Positions 49,319 to 57,789 of a stretch of 64,000 nucleotides of DNA are shown here, piece by piece. Under the pieces are notes generated by a model, which had not been told where the DNA came from, searched no databases, and was given only the letters and a program-made list of their open reading frames with translations. Each line of letters begins with the position of its first letter. The stretch's first letter is position 1. The position numbers were made by a program, and so were the translations under genes. The DNA comes from Billgrantia antri (GTDB lineage Bacteria > Pseudomonadota > Gammaproteobacteria > Pseudomonadales > Halomonadaceae). The stretch is taken from contig NZ_JAHYCA010000002.1 of assembly GCF_019430905.1 (NCBI RefSeq), positions 124,001-188,000 of the forward strand, in the 5' to 3' direction.

Positions 49319-50335
49319 TCAGGCGGGCTCGGGCTGGCTGCGTGCGCGCTCCTCACGTGCGGCGCCGAGGCCTGTCAGCAGCGTCTCCAGATCATTGATG
49401 CGCTTGACTGCGTGGAAGCGACGAGCGGCCTCGGCATCGCGCTGACGCATGTGGTTCAGCCACTGCTTGACCAGGGAGGTGACAACCCGTTCGGGAAGTG
49501 TGGTACGCTGCAATGCAGCAAATTCCGCCAGGATGGCGCCGCGTGCCTGCCACGGTGTGGTGGGTAGCGTCTCGCCGGTCGTCAGCCAATGGCGGATGCG
49601 CTGGGCCAGCCAGGGGTCGGCCAGGGCGCCGCGCCCGAGCATGACGTCGCGACAGCCAGATAGGGTGCGTGCCTTCCAGTAGTCCTCGAGGCTCCAGATG
49701 TCGCCATTGGCGACGACGGGAATGCCCAGGTGGCGGCGAATGCGACCGATCCACTCCCAGTGGGCCGGGGGGCGGTAGCCCTCGTCGCGGGTGCGCGCAT
49801 GGACGACGAGCTGTGTGGCGCCGCCATCTTCCGCCGCCTTGGCGCAGTCGAGCGCCAGGCGGCGGTGCGAAAAGCCCAGGCGGATCTTGGCCGTGACCGG
49901 GATGTCGCTACCTACGGCGGCATGTACGGCCGCCACGGCGGCGTGCACGCGCTGCGGGTCGCGCAGCAGCGAAGCGCCACCGTCGTGGCGATTGACCAGC
50001 TTGGCCGGGCAGCCGAAGTTGAGGTCGATGGCAGTGGCGCCGAGCTTTCTGGCCTGCTCGGCATTGGCGGCCAGAGCGGCCGGGTCGCTGCCGAGCAGCT
50101 GCAGTGCCACCGGCACCCCGGAGGGGGTCGTCACTCCGTCGTCGAGTTCGGGGCAGTGGCGCCGAAACACTCTCGGCGGCAGGCGTGCGTCGACGACGCG
50201 AACGAACTCCGTGACCGTCCAGTCGAAACCGGGGCGGCGGGTCAGCAGGGCGCGGGTGTGGGCATCGATCACGCCCTCCATGGGGGCGAGCCCGATCCGG
50301 CCTTGTAGTAAAACAACAACTTTGTCTTCCACCAT
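49319..50335 (-). CDS. dusC: tRNA-dihydrouridine(16) synthase DusC
   Basis: A 338-residue FMN-dependent TIM-barrel reductase that makes dihydrouridine in the tRNA D loop. APMEGVIDAHTRALL, the catalytic-cysteine motif DLNFGCPAKLVNRHDGGASLL and the FMN phosphate site VMLGRGALADPWLA are present. APMEGV at the N-terminus is characteristic of the DusC subfamily, where DusA/B have other residues, so position 16 is the inferred target. Divergent from oadG. Confidence 0.93.
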   Translation of the reverse strand: MVEDKVVVLLQGRIGLAPMEGVIDAHTRALLTRRPGFDWTVTEFVRVVDARLPPRVFRRHCPELDDGVTTPSGVPVALQLLGSDPAALAANAEQARKLGATAIDLNFGCPAKLVNRHDGGASLLRDPQRVHAAVAAVHAAVGSDIPVTAKIRLGFSHRRLALDCAKAAEDGGATQLVVHARTRDEGYRPPAHWEWIGRIRRHLGIPVVANGDIWSLEDYWKARTLSGCRDVMLGRGALADPWLAQRIRHWLTTGETLPTTPWQARGAILAEFAALQRTTLPERVVTSLVKQWLNHMRQRDAEAARRFHAVKRINDLETLLTGLGAAREERARSQPEPA

Positions 50336-50449
50336 GACGCGCTTGCAATAAATCCAGAGTGTGGCAGTTTATAGGGCCGACATTTTGCCGCTTGGTGACA
50401 AGTTTGCGGCTTTTCGCTGGCAGGTCGTGAAAAATCAGGGGGATAGCGC

Positions 50450-50701
50450 ATGCAGGACAAGCAGTTGTTGCTCGAGGGTCTGGCCCTGATGGGGGTCGGT
50501 ATGGGATTCGTTTTTGTTTTTCTTACAATCCTCGTGCTGATCACGACCCTGATGTCGAAAATCATCTGTCGCTTGGCGCCAGCACCCGTATCCCCGGCCC
50601 CGATGCCGGTCCCCACTGCTTCCGACAAGGCCGATGACGCCCAGCTCACGGCCGTCATCAGCGCCGCCGTTCACCGCTACCGCCGTCGCCGTCGCCGCTG
50701 A
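50450..50701 (+). CDS. oadG: Oxaloacetate decarboxylase gamma subunit
   Basis: An 83-residue small membrane subunit of the sodium-pumping decarboxylase. One N-terminal membrane helix ([23 protein letters not shown]) is followed by a Pro-rich linker and a C-terminal helix ending [15 protein letters not shown]; the C-terminal histidine region binds zinc and holds the alpha subunit in family members. The run of six arginines at the extreme end is longer than usual. First gene of oadGAB, 56 bp before oadA. Confidence 0.93.
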   Translation: MQDKQLLLEGLALMGVGMGFVFVFLTILVLITTLMSKIICRLAPAPVSPAPMPVPTASDKADDAQLTAVISAAVHRYRRRRRR

Positions 50702-50757
50702 TCGGTGGCGCGAAGCCTCATACTACTACACAAAACGCCATCCACGGGGTCATCTTT

Positions 50758-52593
50758 ATGAGTGAGACCAAGCGCCCGCTGGGCATCACCGACGTCGTAC
50801 TGCGCGACGCCCACCAGTCGCTGTTCGCCACCCGCCTGAGGCTCGACGACATGCTGCCGATCGCCGAAAAGCTCGATCGGGTCGGCTTCTGGTCGCTCGA
50901 ATCCTGGGGCGGCGCCACCTTCGACGCCTGTATCCGCTACCTCGGCGAAGACCCGTGGGAGCGGATACGGGCGTTGAAGGAAGCCATGCCCAACACTCCC
51001 CAACAGATGCTGCTGCGCGGGCAGAACCTGCTCGGCTACCGTCACTACGCCGATGACGTGGTCGACCGTTTCGTCGAGCGGGCCAAGACCAACGGTGTCG
51101 ACGTATTCCGCGTGTTCGATGCGATGAACGACCCGCGCAACCTGGAGCGGGCGATCCGCGCGGTGCGCAAGGTGGGCGGTCATGCCCAGGGCACCATTTC
51201 CTACACCGTGAGCCCGGTACACACCCTCGACAGCTGGGTGGAGCTCGCCGAGACCATCGCCGACATGGGTGCCGACTCGCTGGCGATCAAGGACATGGCC
51301 GGCCTGCTGGCCCCCTATGACGCCTTCGAGCTGGTCGGTCGCCTCAAGAAGGCGCTGGACATCCCCATCCACATGCAGTGCCATGCCACCACGGGGCTCT
51401 CCACCGCCACCTACCTCAAGGCGATCGAAGCCGGTATCGACAACGTCGACACGGCCATCTCCTCGATGTCGATGACCTACGGTCACAGCCCGACCGAGTC
51501 GGTCGTGGCCATCCTCAAGGGCACCGAGCGCGACACCAACCTCGATCTCGAGCTGCTCGAGGACATCGCCGGTTATTTCCGCGAGGTGCGCAAGAAGTAC
51601 GCTGCCTTCGAAGGCTCGCTGAAGGGCATCGATTCGCGCATCCTGGTCGCCCAGGTGCCGGGCGGCATGCTCACCAACATGGAGAACCAGCTCAAGGAGC
51701 AGGGCGCCGGCGACAAGCTCGACGACGTGCTGGCCGAGATTCCGCGCGTGCGCGAGGATCTGGGCTTCATCCCGCTGGTCACGCCCACCTCCCAGATCGT
51801 CGGCACCCAGGCGGTGATGAACGTGATGATGGGTGAACGCTACAAGTCGATCTCCAAGGAGGTCCAGGCACTGCTCAAGGGTGAGTACGGCGCTGCCCCG
51901 GCACCCTTCGACAAGGCATTGCAGAGCCGCGTGCTCGAGGGTGGCGAGCCGATCACCTGTCGCCCTGCCGACCTGCTCGAGCCCGAGATGGAGCGCCTGG
52001 CCGCCGAGCTCCGGGAGAAGGCCAAGGCCGACGGCATTCGCCTGGCCGAGGGTGAGCGCGAGATTGACGATGTGCTGACGTATGCGCTGTTCCCGCAGAT
52101 CGGGCTCAAGTTCCTCAAGAACCGCGACAATCCCGACGCTTTCGAGCCCGCTCCCCGGGCGCCCGGCCAGGAAGCGACTGCGACCAATGTGCCGGTCTCT
52201 TCACAGAAGGGCGGGGCCGAGGCCAAGGCGCCGGCAACCCAGGCCGGCACATCCGCCGGTCCCGAGACCTATACCGTCACGGTCAACGGCAAGCAGTACG
52301 TCGTCGAGGTCGCCGAGGGCGGCGAGATCGGTGCGGTACAGGAGCAGGCCCAGCCCGCCTCCGCCCCCGCGGCGGCCTCCAGCGGCGAGAGCATCGACGC
52401 CCCATTGGCGGGCAACATCTTCAAGGTCAACGTGCGCCCCGGCGACACGGTCAAGGAGGGGGACGTGGTGATCATCCTCGAGGCCATGAAGATGGAAACC
52501 GAAGTGCGCGCTGCCAGCGGCGGTACCGTGTCCGAGGTCAGAGTCAGCGAGGGTGACAGCGTCACCGTCGGCGACACGCTGATCGTGCTCTAA
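50758..52593 (+). CDS. oadA: Oxaloacetate decarboxylase alpha subunit (biotin-dependent)
   Basis: A 611-residue cytoplasmic carboxyltransferase subunit. The N-terminal HMGL-like barrel begins [21 protein letters not shown] and includes the catalytic lysine and metal region near [14 protein letters not shown]; a conserved carboxylase domain follows. A Pro/Ala linker leads to the biotinyl domain with EAMKMET, biotinyl lysine at residue 578. It removes CO2 from oxaloacetate onto biotin, and OadB then releases CO2 coupled to sodium export. Confidence 0.97.
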   Translation: MSETKRPLGITDVVLRDAHQSLFATRLRLDDMLPIAEKLDRVGFWSLESWGGATFDACIRYLGEDPWERIRALKEAMPNTPQQMLLRGQNLLGYRHYADDVVDRFVERAKTNGVDVFRVFDAMNDPRNLERAIRAVRKVGGHAQGTISYTVSPVHTLDSWVELAETIADMGADSLAIKDMAGLLAPYDAFELVGRLKKALDIPIHMQCHATTGLSTATYLKAIEAGIDNVDTAISSMSMTYGHSPTESVVAILKGTERDTNLDLELLEDIAGYFREVRKKYAAFEGSLKGIDSRILVAQVPGGMLTNMENQLKEQGAGDKLDDVLAEIPRVREDLGFIPLVTPTSQIVGTQAVMNVMMGERYKSISKEVQALLKGEYGAAPAPFDKALQSRVLEGGEPITCRPADLLEPEMERLAAELREKAKADGIRLAEGEREIDDVLTYALFPQIGLKFLKNRDNPDAFEPAPRAPGQEATATNVPVSSQKGGAEAKAPATQAGTSAGPETYTVTVNGKQYVVEVAEGGEIGAVQEQAQPASAPAAASSGESIDAPLAGNIFKVNVRPGDTVKEGDVVIILEAMKMETEVRAASGGTVSEVRVSEGDSVTVGDTLIVL

Positions 52594-52605
52594 GGGTCTA
52601 AGCCA

Positions 52606-53928
52606 ATGGACAAGCTATTGACCCTGTGGGAAGGCTCCGGCCTGTATAACCTGACGCTGGGCCAGGCGGTCATGATCGCGGTCGGCCTGTTGTTGCTCTA
52701 CCTGGCCATCTACAAGAAGTTCGAGCCGCTGCTGCTGGTGCCGATCGGTTTCGGCGGCATCCTGGCCAACATTCCCGAGGCCGGGCTGGCGCTGTCGGCG
52801 GCCGAGCAGGCCGCGCATCTGGCACGCCCCGGCGTGCTGGAGCAACTGGCTGCGGTACTCGACGTGGATCTGGCCGCCGGCGCTTCCGTCGATGCCTGGC
52901 GCCACGCCATCAGCGCGGCGCTGCATGGCGACATCACGCCTCAGGCCTACCGGGCGGCCAGCGACGTGGCGATGGACGCCGGCTACGGCAACGGCATGCT
53001 GTACCAGTTCTACAGCGTGGCGATCGCCTCGGGCATTGCGCCGCTGGTGATCTTCATGGGCGTCGGTGCAATGACCGACTTCGGCCCGCTGCTGGCCAAC
53101 CCGCGTACCCTGTTCCTCGGGGCGGCGGCACAGTTCGGCATCTTCGCCACCCTGCTCGGTGCGGTGGGTCTCTCGGCGCTGGGCGTAATGGACTTCTCGC
53201 TCAACCAGGCCGCCGCCATCGGTATCATCGGCGGCGCCGACGGCCCCACCTCGATCTACGTGTCGAGCGTGCTGGCACCGGAGCTGCTGGGTGCCATCGC
53301 CGTGGCCGCCTACGCCTACATGGCGCTGGTGCCGTTGATTCAGCCACCGATCATGCGCCTGCTGACCACACAGAAGGAGCGTGCGATCGTCATGACCCAG
53401 CTGCGCCCGGTGTCGAAGCTCGAGAAGATCGTCTTCCCGGTGTCGCTGCTGCTGCTGGTGGCGCTGTTCCTGCCTGATGCCGCGCCGCTGCTGGGGATGT
53501 TCTGCTTCGGCAACCTGATGCGCGAGTGCGGCGTGGTCGAGCGCCTCTCCGATACCGCGCAGAACGCCCTGATCAACATCGTCACCATCTTCCTGGGGCT
53601 CTCGGTGGGCTCCAAGCTGATGGCCGAGAGTTTCCTTGCGGTGGAGACCCTGGGCATCCTGGGACTGGGCATCGTGGCCTTCGGCATCGGTACCGCGGCC
53701 GGCGTGCTGATGGCCAAGCTGATGAACCTCGTCAGCCACATGCCGATCAACCCGCTGATCGGTTCGGCCGGCGTCTCGGCGGTGCCGATGGCGGCACGGG
53801 TCTCCAACAAGGTCGGCCTGGAAGCCAACCCGCACAACTTCCTGCTGATGCATGCCATGGGGCCCAACGTGGCCGGGGTGATCGGCTCGGCGGTGGCCGC
53901 CGGGGTGATGATCAAGTACCTCGGCTGA
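52606..53928 (+). CDS. oadB: Oxaloacetate decarboxylase beta subunit (sodium pump)
   Basis: A 440-residue polytopic membrane protein that decarboxylates carboxybiotin and exports Na+. The sodium-site motif [21 protein letters not shown] and the C-terminal [48 protein letters not shown] are typical. An insert of about 70 residues after the second helix ([11 protein letters not shown]-like, Ala-rich) is also known from marine homologues. Starts 12 bp after oadA and ends at a strong terminator. Confidence 0.97.
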   Translation: MDKLLTLWEGSGLYNLTLGQAVMIAVGLLLLYLAIYKKFEPLLLVPIGFGGILANIPEAGLALSAAEQAAHLARPGVLEQLAAVLDVDLAAGASVDAWRHAISAALHGDITPQAYRAASDVAMDAGYGNGMLYQFYSVAIASGIAPLVIFMGVGAMTDFGPLLANPRTLFLGAAAQFGIFATLLGAVGLSALGVMDFSLNQAAAIGIIGGADGPTSIYVSSVLAPELLGAIAVAAYAYMALVPLIQPPIMRLLTTQKERAIVMTQLRPVSKLEKIVFPVSLLLLVALFLPDAAPLLGMFCFGNLMRECGVVERLSDTAQNALINIVTIFLGLSVGSKLMAESFLAVETLGILGLGIVAFGIGTAAGVLMAKLMNLVSHMPINPLIGSAGVSAVPMAARVSNKVGLEANPHNFLLMHAMGPNVAGVIGSAVAAGVMIKYLG

Positions 53929-53945
53929 ACGCGCCTAGGCCGAAT

Positions 53946-53988
53946 AGCGATGCGCTCACTAGTCGGGAAGGTGGGCGCGTCGCTTTTT
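53946..53988 (+). terminator. Terminator of oadGAB
   Basis: A 14-bp stem with two G-U pairs (53946-53959 with 53971-53984) and an 11-nt loop, followed by a run of T to 53988. Confidence 0.85.
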
Positions 53989-54017
53989 GTCGATTATTCA
54001 GGCGTCGCGAGGGTTGC

Positions 54018-54359
54018 TCAGGATGTCGTGACGGTCCCCGAGCGGTTCTGGCCGACAGTGCCGGCAGGGCTCTCCTGGGCCAGTTCCAGATCCTCTTCAA
54101 CCCACAGCTGGCAGGCCAGCCGGTAGCCCTGTTCAAGCCGGCTGCCGAGCATTTTCTTCTCTTTCCAGTTGGGTTCAGGCAGCGCTTCGCCACCCTTGAC
54201 CACCTTGCACATGCACTTGGCACATTTGCCCATGCCGCAGCCGTAGCTGAGATGGGGATAGGGAAACTGGCGGATACCGGCACGCACCACCAGATTGGTG
54301 TTGGGCTGGACTTCACCTTCGAAGACTTCGCCATTCTTGTAAATCTTGATCAGGGGCAT
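54018..54359 (-). CDS. 2Fe-2S plant-type ferredoxin
   Basis: A 113-residue cytoplasmic electron carrier. The four cluster ligands are Cys41, Cys46, Cys49 (pattern C-X4-C-X2-C in GCGMGKCAKC) and Cys83 in YRLACQL. The C-terminal tail after LELAQE is short and polar. ATG at 54357-54359. It is monocistronic, and its promoter region carries a TGGTATACCA palindrome, which ties it to the putative GntR regulon rather than to oadGAB. Redox partner not identifiable here. Confidence 0.93.
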   Translation of the reverse strand: MPLIKIYKNGEVFEGEVQPNTNLVVRAGIRQFPYPHLSYGCGMGKCAKCMCKVVKGGEALPEPNWKEKKMLGSRLEQGYRLACQLWVEEDLELAQESPAGTVGQNRSGTVTTS

Positions 54360-54428
54360 GGTGTTCACCTGGCTCACTGCTGAATCGGGACTCGCACGGC
54401 GCTTTTGTTGCACTCGTGCCGAAGCTGT

Positions 54429-54440
54429 ATGGTATACCAT
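54429..54440. promoter_or_regulatory. Palindromic operator A (ATGGTATACCAT)
   Basis: A perfect 12-bp palindrome 70 bp upstream of the ferredoxin start. It shares TGGTATACCA with five other sites in the next 9 kb and is a candidate operator for the GntR/FCD regulator at 62322. The 402-bp gap from 54360 to 54761 holds this site, operator B and the mpsC promoter; nothing else is apparent. Confidence 0.6.
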
Positions 54441-54669
54441 GTGCCAAAATGGAGTGTCCGTCAACTGAATGTAGGCGAGTCGTCGCCATTGCCAAAGCAT
54501 CTATGCAAGCGAGCGTGAGTCGACTTCAGTCAGCCGGACTCCCGACAGCGATTCAGGTCATAACAATTTTCGAGAAGGCGACCCCTGCCTGGTTTTCTTA
54601 GGCCTATCGGCAGCTTGCTGCCACGACTACCTGACATCGGTATTGAGGGGAATAATCGATTTTTCCTGG

Positions 54670-54698
54670 TTGACAGGTTTTTACCGGTTGGCTAACCT
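54670..54698 (+). promoter_or_regulatory. Promoter of the MpsC-family gene
   Basis: A perfect TTGACA at 54670-54675 and TAACCT at 54693-54698, 17 bp apart. Operator B begins 17 bp after the -10, so a bound repressor would lie at the start of the transcript. Confidence 0.6.
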
Positions 54699-54714
54699 CA
54701 GTGACGTGCGATGT

Positions 54715-54724
54715 TGGTATACCA
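54715..54724. promoter_or_regulatory. Palindromic operator B (TGGTATACCA)
   Basis: An exact copy of the palindrome just downstream of the predicted mpsC transcription start and 38 bp before the start codon. Confidence 0.6.
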
Positions 54725-54761
54725 GGTGGCGAGAGCCAGCCGAACCCATGCGAGGTCGACC

Positions 54762-55145
54762 ATGAGCGCCTTGGACACTCACTCTTCGGGCACCCATTCA
54801 CTGGGGCAGTTCAAGCAGGAGCTGATCAAGGACTACAACGAGGTCAATCATCGTATCTTTGGTATCGGCGTGGTGCGCCAGAAGGTCGACGTGCAGGGTG
54901 ACAAGATACTCATCGTCGCGCTGCACAAGCGGGTTCCCTCGCTGGCGTATCTGAATACGCTGAACAGCAACGTGAGCGAGCTGGCCGACCACTATTTGAT
55001 CAAGGGCTTCAAGAACGAATTCAAGCAGCTGCTGGTAGAGAAGTACGGCTTCGAGATCGTTTCCATCTTCAAGGACTACGACGCGCAGGCCGAGCTTTCC
55101 GCTACCGTGGTGTTGTTGCAACGAGACGTGCGCGACTACCTCTGA
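54762..55145 (+). CDS. MpsC-family (DUF2294) protein
   Basis: A 127-residue soluble protein matching the DUF2294 family, annotated elsewhere as 'Na-translocating system protein MpsC'. Features are LGQFKQELIKDYNEVNHRIFGIGV, the conserved KILIVALHKRVPSLAYL strand and FKQLLVEKYGFEIVSIFKDYD. No membrane helix is visible and no other Mps gene is nearby, so a direct role in ion transport is doubtful and function is unknown. ATG 54762 with GAGG before it; an upstream in-frame start would overlap operator B. Confidence 0.82.
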   Translation: MSALDTHSSGTHSLGQFKQELIKDYNEVNHRIFGIGVVRQKVDVQGDKILIVALHKRVPSLAYLNTLNSNVSELADHYLIKGFKNEFKQLLVEKYGFEIVSIFKDYDAQAELSATVVLLQRDVRDYL

Positions 55146-55206
55146 CCTCGACGTCAGGGCATAGGCCGCAAGTCCGTACAGGAAAGACCGTTGACTGGTG
55201 ATGTGA

Positions 55207-55286
55207 ACTCGTCCTGACAGGACGAGTGCTCGAGACCGTCAGCGCAGTGGGAGGCAAAGGCCTCTCGCTGTGCTGGCGGTTTTTTT
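55207..55286 (+). terminator. Tandem hairpins, the second a very strong terminator
   Basis: Hairpin 1 is ACTCGTCCT-GAC-AGGACGAGT (55207-55227). Hairpin 2 has a 21-bp stem with four G-U pairs (55235-55255 with 55260-55280), loop AAAG, and T residues to 55286. It closes the mpsC transcript, but only 37 bp separate it from the next start codon, so it may also act as an attenuator for that gene. Confidence 0.85.
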
Positions 55287-55323
55287 GTGGTCCAGGTTGC
55301 GACCGGAATAGAGGAGAGAGCCG

Positions 55324-56346
55324 ATGGCCAAGGTAGCGGATATCGTCAATGCGATGAGCGTGATCACGGGCGGTAGAACGGTGTCGTCCATGGAGGAGGT
55401 GAAGCGAGGGGATCACCCGTTCGTGATCCTGAAGTCCTCGGGCATCTACGGCAAGGAAGTGCTGGAAATCCCGGGGCTGATCTATGGTGACCCGAACAAG
55501 GAAGTGAAGAAGATCGCCGTGTGCATGACCATGACCGAGCTGGTGATCGAACTGGCGGGCGCCACCGGGGTGGATGCCGTCGTGGCGCATCACCCCATCG
55601 CCGATGCCGCCAGCTGCGGCGGGGTGACGCTGAAGAATTATCTCGACCTCTACGACGTGGCGGGGCTGGAGTGCCACGAGGCCTTTCACGGCCTGCACCC
55701 CGGCATTCCTTACCTGCACGGTCACAAGGTGCTGAAAGGCAGCATTTCTTACGGTGGCGTGCATGGCAATATCATGTTCGTGGGTCGTGCACTGCCGGGT
55801 ATCGCCACCCTTGGCGACATTCTCGACCGCCTGGACGGCTTCATGGCGCTGGACCAGGATCGTGCCCTGCTTGCCGAAGAGCGCCTGGTGCGCGGCATCG
55901 AGGAGATTCGCGAAACCAGCGTGGAGACCCGTGGCTTCATCCACCTCGGCGAGCGCGACAGCCGGGTCGAGAACGTGCTGCACATCTTCCCTCATACCGG
56001 CTTCTCGCCGGAGAACTTGCGCCAGGCCGTGGCCGAGAACCCCGATGTGGATACCGTGCTGGCTTCGATCAGCCGCGTCTACGCCGGACATGAGCTGATC
56101 GAGACGGCCCGTGAGCTGGGGCTCAACTTCCTGGTCGGCAACTGCCACGTGATGGAGATTCTGGAAAACGGACTGCCACTGGCCCACGCTCTCGACGAGT
56201 TGCTGGAGGGGGTCGAGGTTGTGCTGTTCCGCGACCGGGTCACCTCCACGCCGGTGCGCCGGGTAGGCAATGAGGCAATGCAGGCTTATGCCCGGGAGAT
56301 GGCGTCAAGCCACCTGTTGGGCAAGCATGCATTGAGCGAAACCTAG
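55324..56346 (+). CDS. Nif3-like (DUF34) putative metal-dependent protein
   Basis: A 340-residue cytoplasmic protein. DAVVAHHPIADAASCGG holds the HHP motif typical of the Nif3/DUF34 dinuclear-metal family, and further His/Glu clusters (GLECHEAFHGLHPGIPYLHGHK and VENVLHIFPHTGF) could complete a metal site. Similarity to classic Nif3 is limited and the protein is longer than the usual 250, so family assignment is tentative and activity unknown. ATG 55324 follows GAGGAGAGAGCC. It precedes a nucleoside-recognition membrane protein on the same strand. Confidence 0.6.
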   Translation: MAKVADIVNAMSVITGGRTVSSMEEVKRGDHPFVILKSSGIYGKEVLEIPGLIYGDPNKEVKKIAVCMTMTELVIELAGATGVDAVVAHHPIADAASCGGVTLKNYLDLYDVAGLECHEAFHGLHPGIPYLHGHKVLKGSISYGGVHGNIMFVGRALPGIATLGDILDRLDGFMALDQDRALLAEERLVRGIEEIRETSVETRGFIHLGERDSRVENVLHIFPHTGFSPENLRQAVAENPDVDTVLASISRVYAGHELIETARELGLNFLVGNCHVMEILENGLPLAHALDELLEGVEVVLFRDRVTSTPVRRVGNEAMQAYAREMASSHLLGKHALSET

Positions 56347-56430
56347 ACAGTTAATGACAGAATGGGCACAAGTTATCCACAAGTGCCAGATCAAAAACAA
56401 GGTCCATCTAAAAACAACAGAGGCACCGAC

Positions 56431-57534
56431 ATGAAGACCTCAGTCACTACCCCTGAAGCGAAACCCGCCCTGCCTGCGAGCAAGCGGGCATGGAAGCGCA
56501 TCGAAGTGGTCGGCATCGTACTGCTGTGCATCTGCCTGCTGATGCTGCTGCTCTCTCCGACCAGTCTTTCCGGCCTGTTCAACTCGATTCTCGATTCCGT
56601 GCGACCCGTGGTGGTCGACGTCTTCCTCACCGGTGTGGTCGGCACGGCGATCATCGTCAGCGTGATCGTTGGTCGGCTACTGGAGCGGCTGGGCTTCACC
56701 GATGCCCTGGTTCGCATCTTCGTGCCGGCCATGAAGCTCTTAGGCGTCAACCCGGCGGTAATCATCCCCAGTGTCTACAACATCTTCGGCGACATCAACG
56801 CGGCGGGTAAGATCTCCGGACCTATCCTGAAGAAGGCGGGTGCCACCAAGGACGAGCAGAAGCTCGCCGTGGCTACCATGGTGCAGTCGCAGCAGTCGTT
56901 CTCCACCTTCATGCTGGGGCTGATGGCGCTGACCTTTGCCGGGGTGAACGTCTTTGCCGTGGTGCTGCTGGCGGTGTTCCTGCCGCTGGTGATTTCGCCG
57001 CTGATCCTGTCGAAGGTGCTCTATCGCGACGTCAAGCGGGTCGAAATCGGTCACCTGCCGACCTTTACCCCCGAGCGCGACTTCATGCCCACGCTGTTCA
57101 GCGCGGCGCGGGAGGGCGTCGAGCTGCTCCTGTTGATCCTGATTCCCGCCGTGGCGCTGGTCTTCGCCGTGATCGGCGTACTCGATTACATCGGCATCTG
57201 GGCGCCGATCGAGGCGGGGCTCGGCAAGGTCATGCTGCTGTTCAACATCCACCCGGAAACCGGGGTGCTGTCGGTGCTGGTGAGCCCGACCCTGGCCATG
57301 GGCCAGCTGCAGAGCATTGCCGCCGAACTCGATCCATCGCTGGTGGTAGGCTCCTTCGTGCTGGCTTCCTCGGGCCTGCCGCTCTCCGCCGTATTCGGCC
57401 AGGTGCCGGTGGTCTGGGCGGAAAGCTCCGACCTATCCGAGCGCGAGGCCATGGGCGCCGCTGTGCTGGGCATCGTCATGCGCCTGGCGACGGCGTTCCT
57501 GATCGCCTTCTTCGTCACTCCGCTGGTGGTATAG
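56431..57534 (+). CDS. Nucleoside-recognition (Gate) domain membrane protein, YjiH-like
   Basis: A 367-residue polytopic inner-membrane protein with about eight hydrophobic segments arranged as two Gate (nucleoside-recognition) repeats: NPAVIIPSVYNIFGDINAAGKISGPILKKAG in the first and FNIHPETGVLSVLVSPTLAMGQLQSI in the second. YjiH/YjiG and spore-maturation proteins share this domain; the transported or sensed molecule is unknown. I chose the ATG at 56431 because of GAGG 7 nt upstream. It lies 84 bp after the Nif3-like gene, probably in one operon with it. Confidence 0.8.
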   Translation: MKTSVTTPEAKPALPASKRAWKRIEVVGIVLLCICLLMLLLSPTSLSGLFNSILDSVRPVVVDVFLTGVVGTAIIVSVIVGRLLERLGFTDALVRIFVPAMKLLGVNPAVIIPSVYNIFGDINAAGKISGPILKKAGATKDEQKLAVATMVQSQQSFSTFMLGLMALTFAGVNVFAVVLLAVFLPLVISPLILSKVLYRDVKRVEIGHLPTFTPERDFMPTLFSAAREGVELLLLILIPAVALVFAVIGVLDYIGIWAPIEAGLGKVMLLFNIHPETGVLSVLVSPTLAMGQLQSIAAELDPSLVVGSFVLASSGLPLSAVFGQVPVVWAESSDLSEREAMGAAVLGIVMRLATAFLIAFFVTPLVV

Positions 57535-57543
57535 GAGCATGCT

Positions 57544-57575
57544 GGCCGACCGGAGGGGGGGGGCTCCGGCCGGCC
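57544..57575. terminator. GC-rich inverted repeat after the YjiH-like gene
   Basis: GGCC-GA-CCGGAG and CTCCGG-CC-GGCC flank a loop of eight G; with the last stem G this makes a run of nine G (57555-57563). It begins 9 bp after the stop codon. No T tract. Confidence 0.45.
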
Positions 57576-57721
57576 ATGCCTGGGTCAACAGAGCTCTGAA
57601 CTCTAGCTATTCCAGTAGCACTTGCGCATCTCGTTCTCATGCGTCTGGTCCATGGCGATGCGAGGAAGGCTATCAAGGCCTGTCGTGCAGTGCGCGGTGT
57701 CGTCATTGCCATGAATGCAGG

Positions 57722-57745
57722 AAAAACCCCGCCCAGAGGGCGGGG
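57722..57745 (-). terminator. Terminator of the porin gene
   Basis: Read on the minus strand, an 8-bp stem of CCCCGCCC with GGGCGGGG (57727-57745, loop of 3) is followed by five T residues (57722-57726). Confidence 0.85.
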
Positions 57746-57789
57746 AAGGAGTAACTCAGTATCAAACGGATAATGCGTCTTGCCGGAGC

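Noticed and set aside
55207-55245. Guanidine riboswitch before the Nif3-like gene
   Set aside because: GGACGAG followed by a GTCAG stretch resembles part of the guanidine-III consensus, and there are two hairpins as in guanidine-II, but the downstream conserved half and the ACGR loops are missing.
57555-57563. Run of nine G as a phase-variation tract
   Set aside because: It lies after the stop codon of the YjiH-like gene in a hairpin loop and not within a coding frame or promoter spacer that I can identify.
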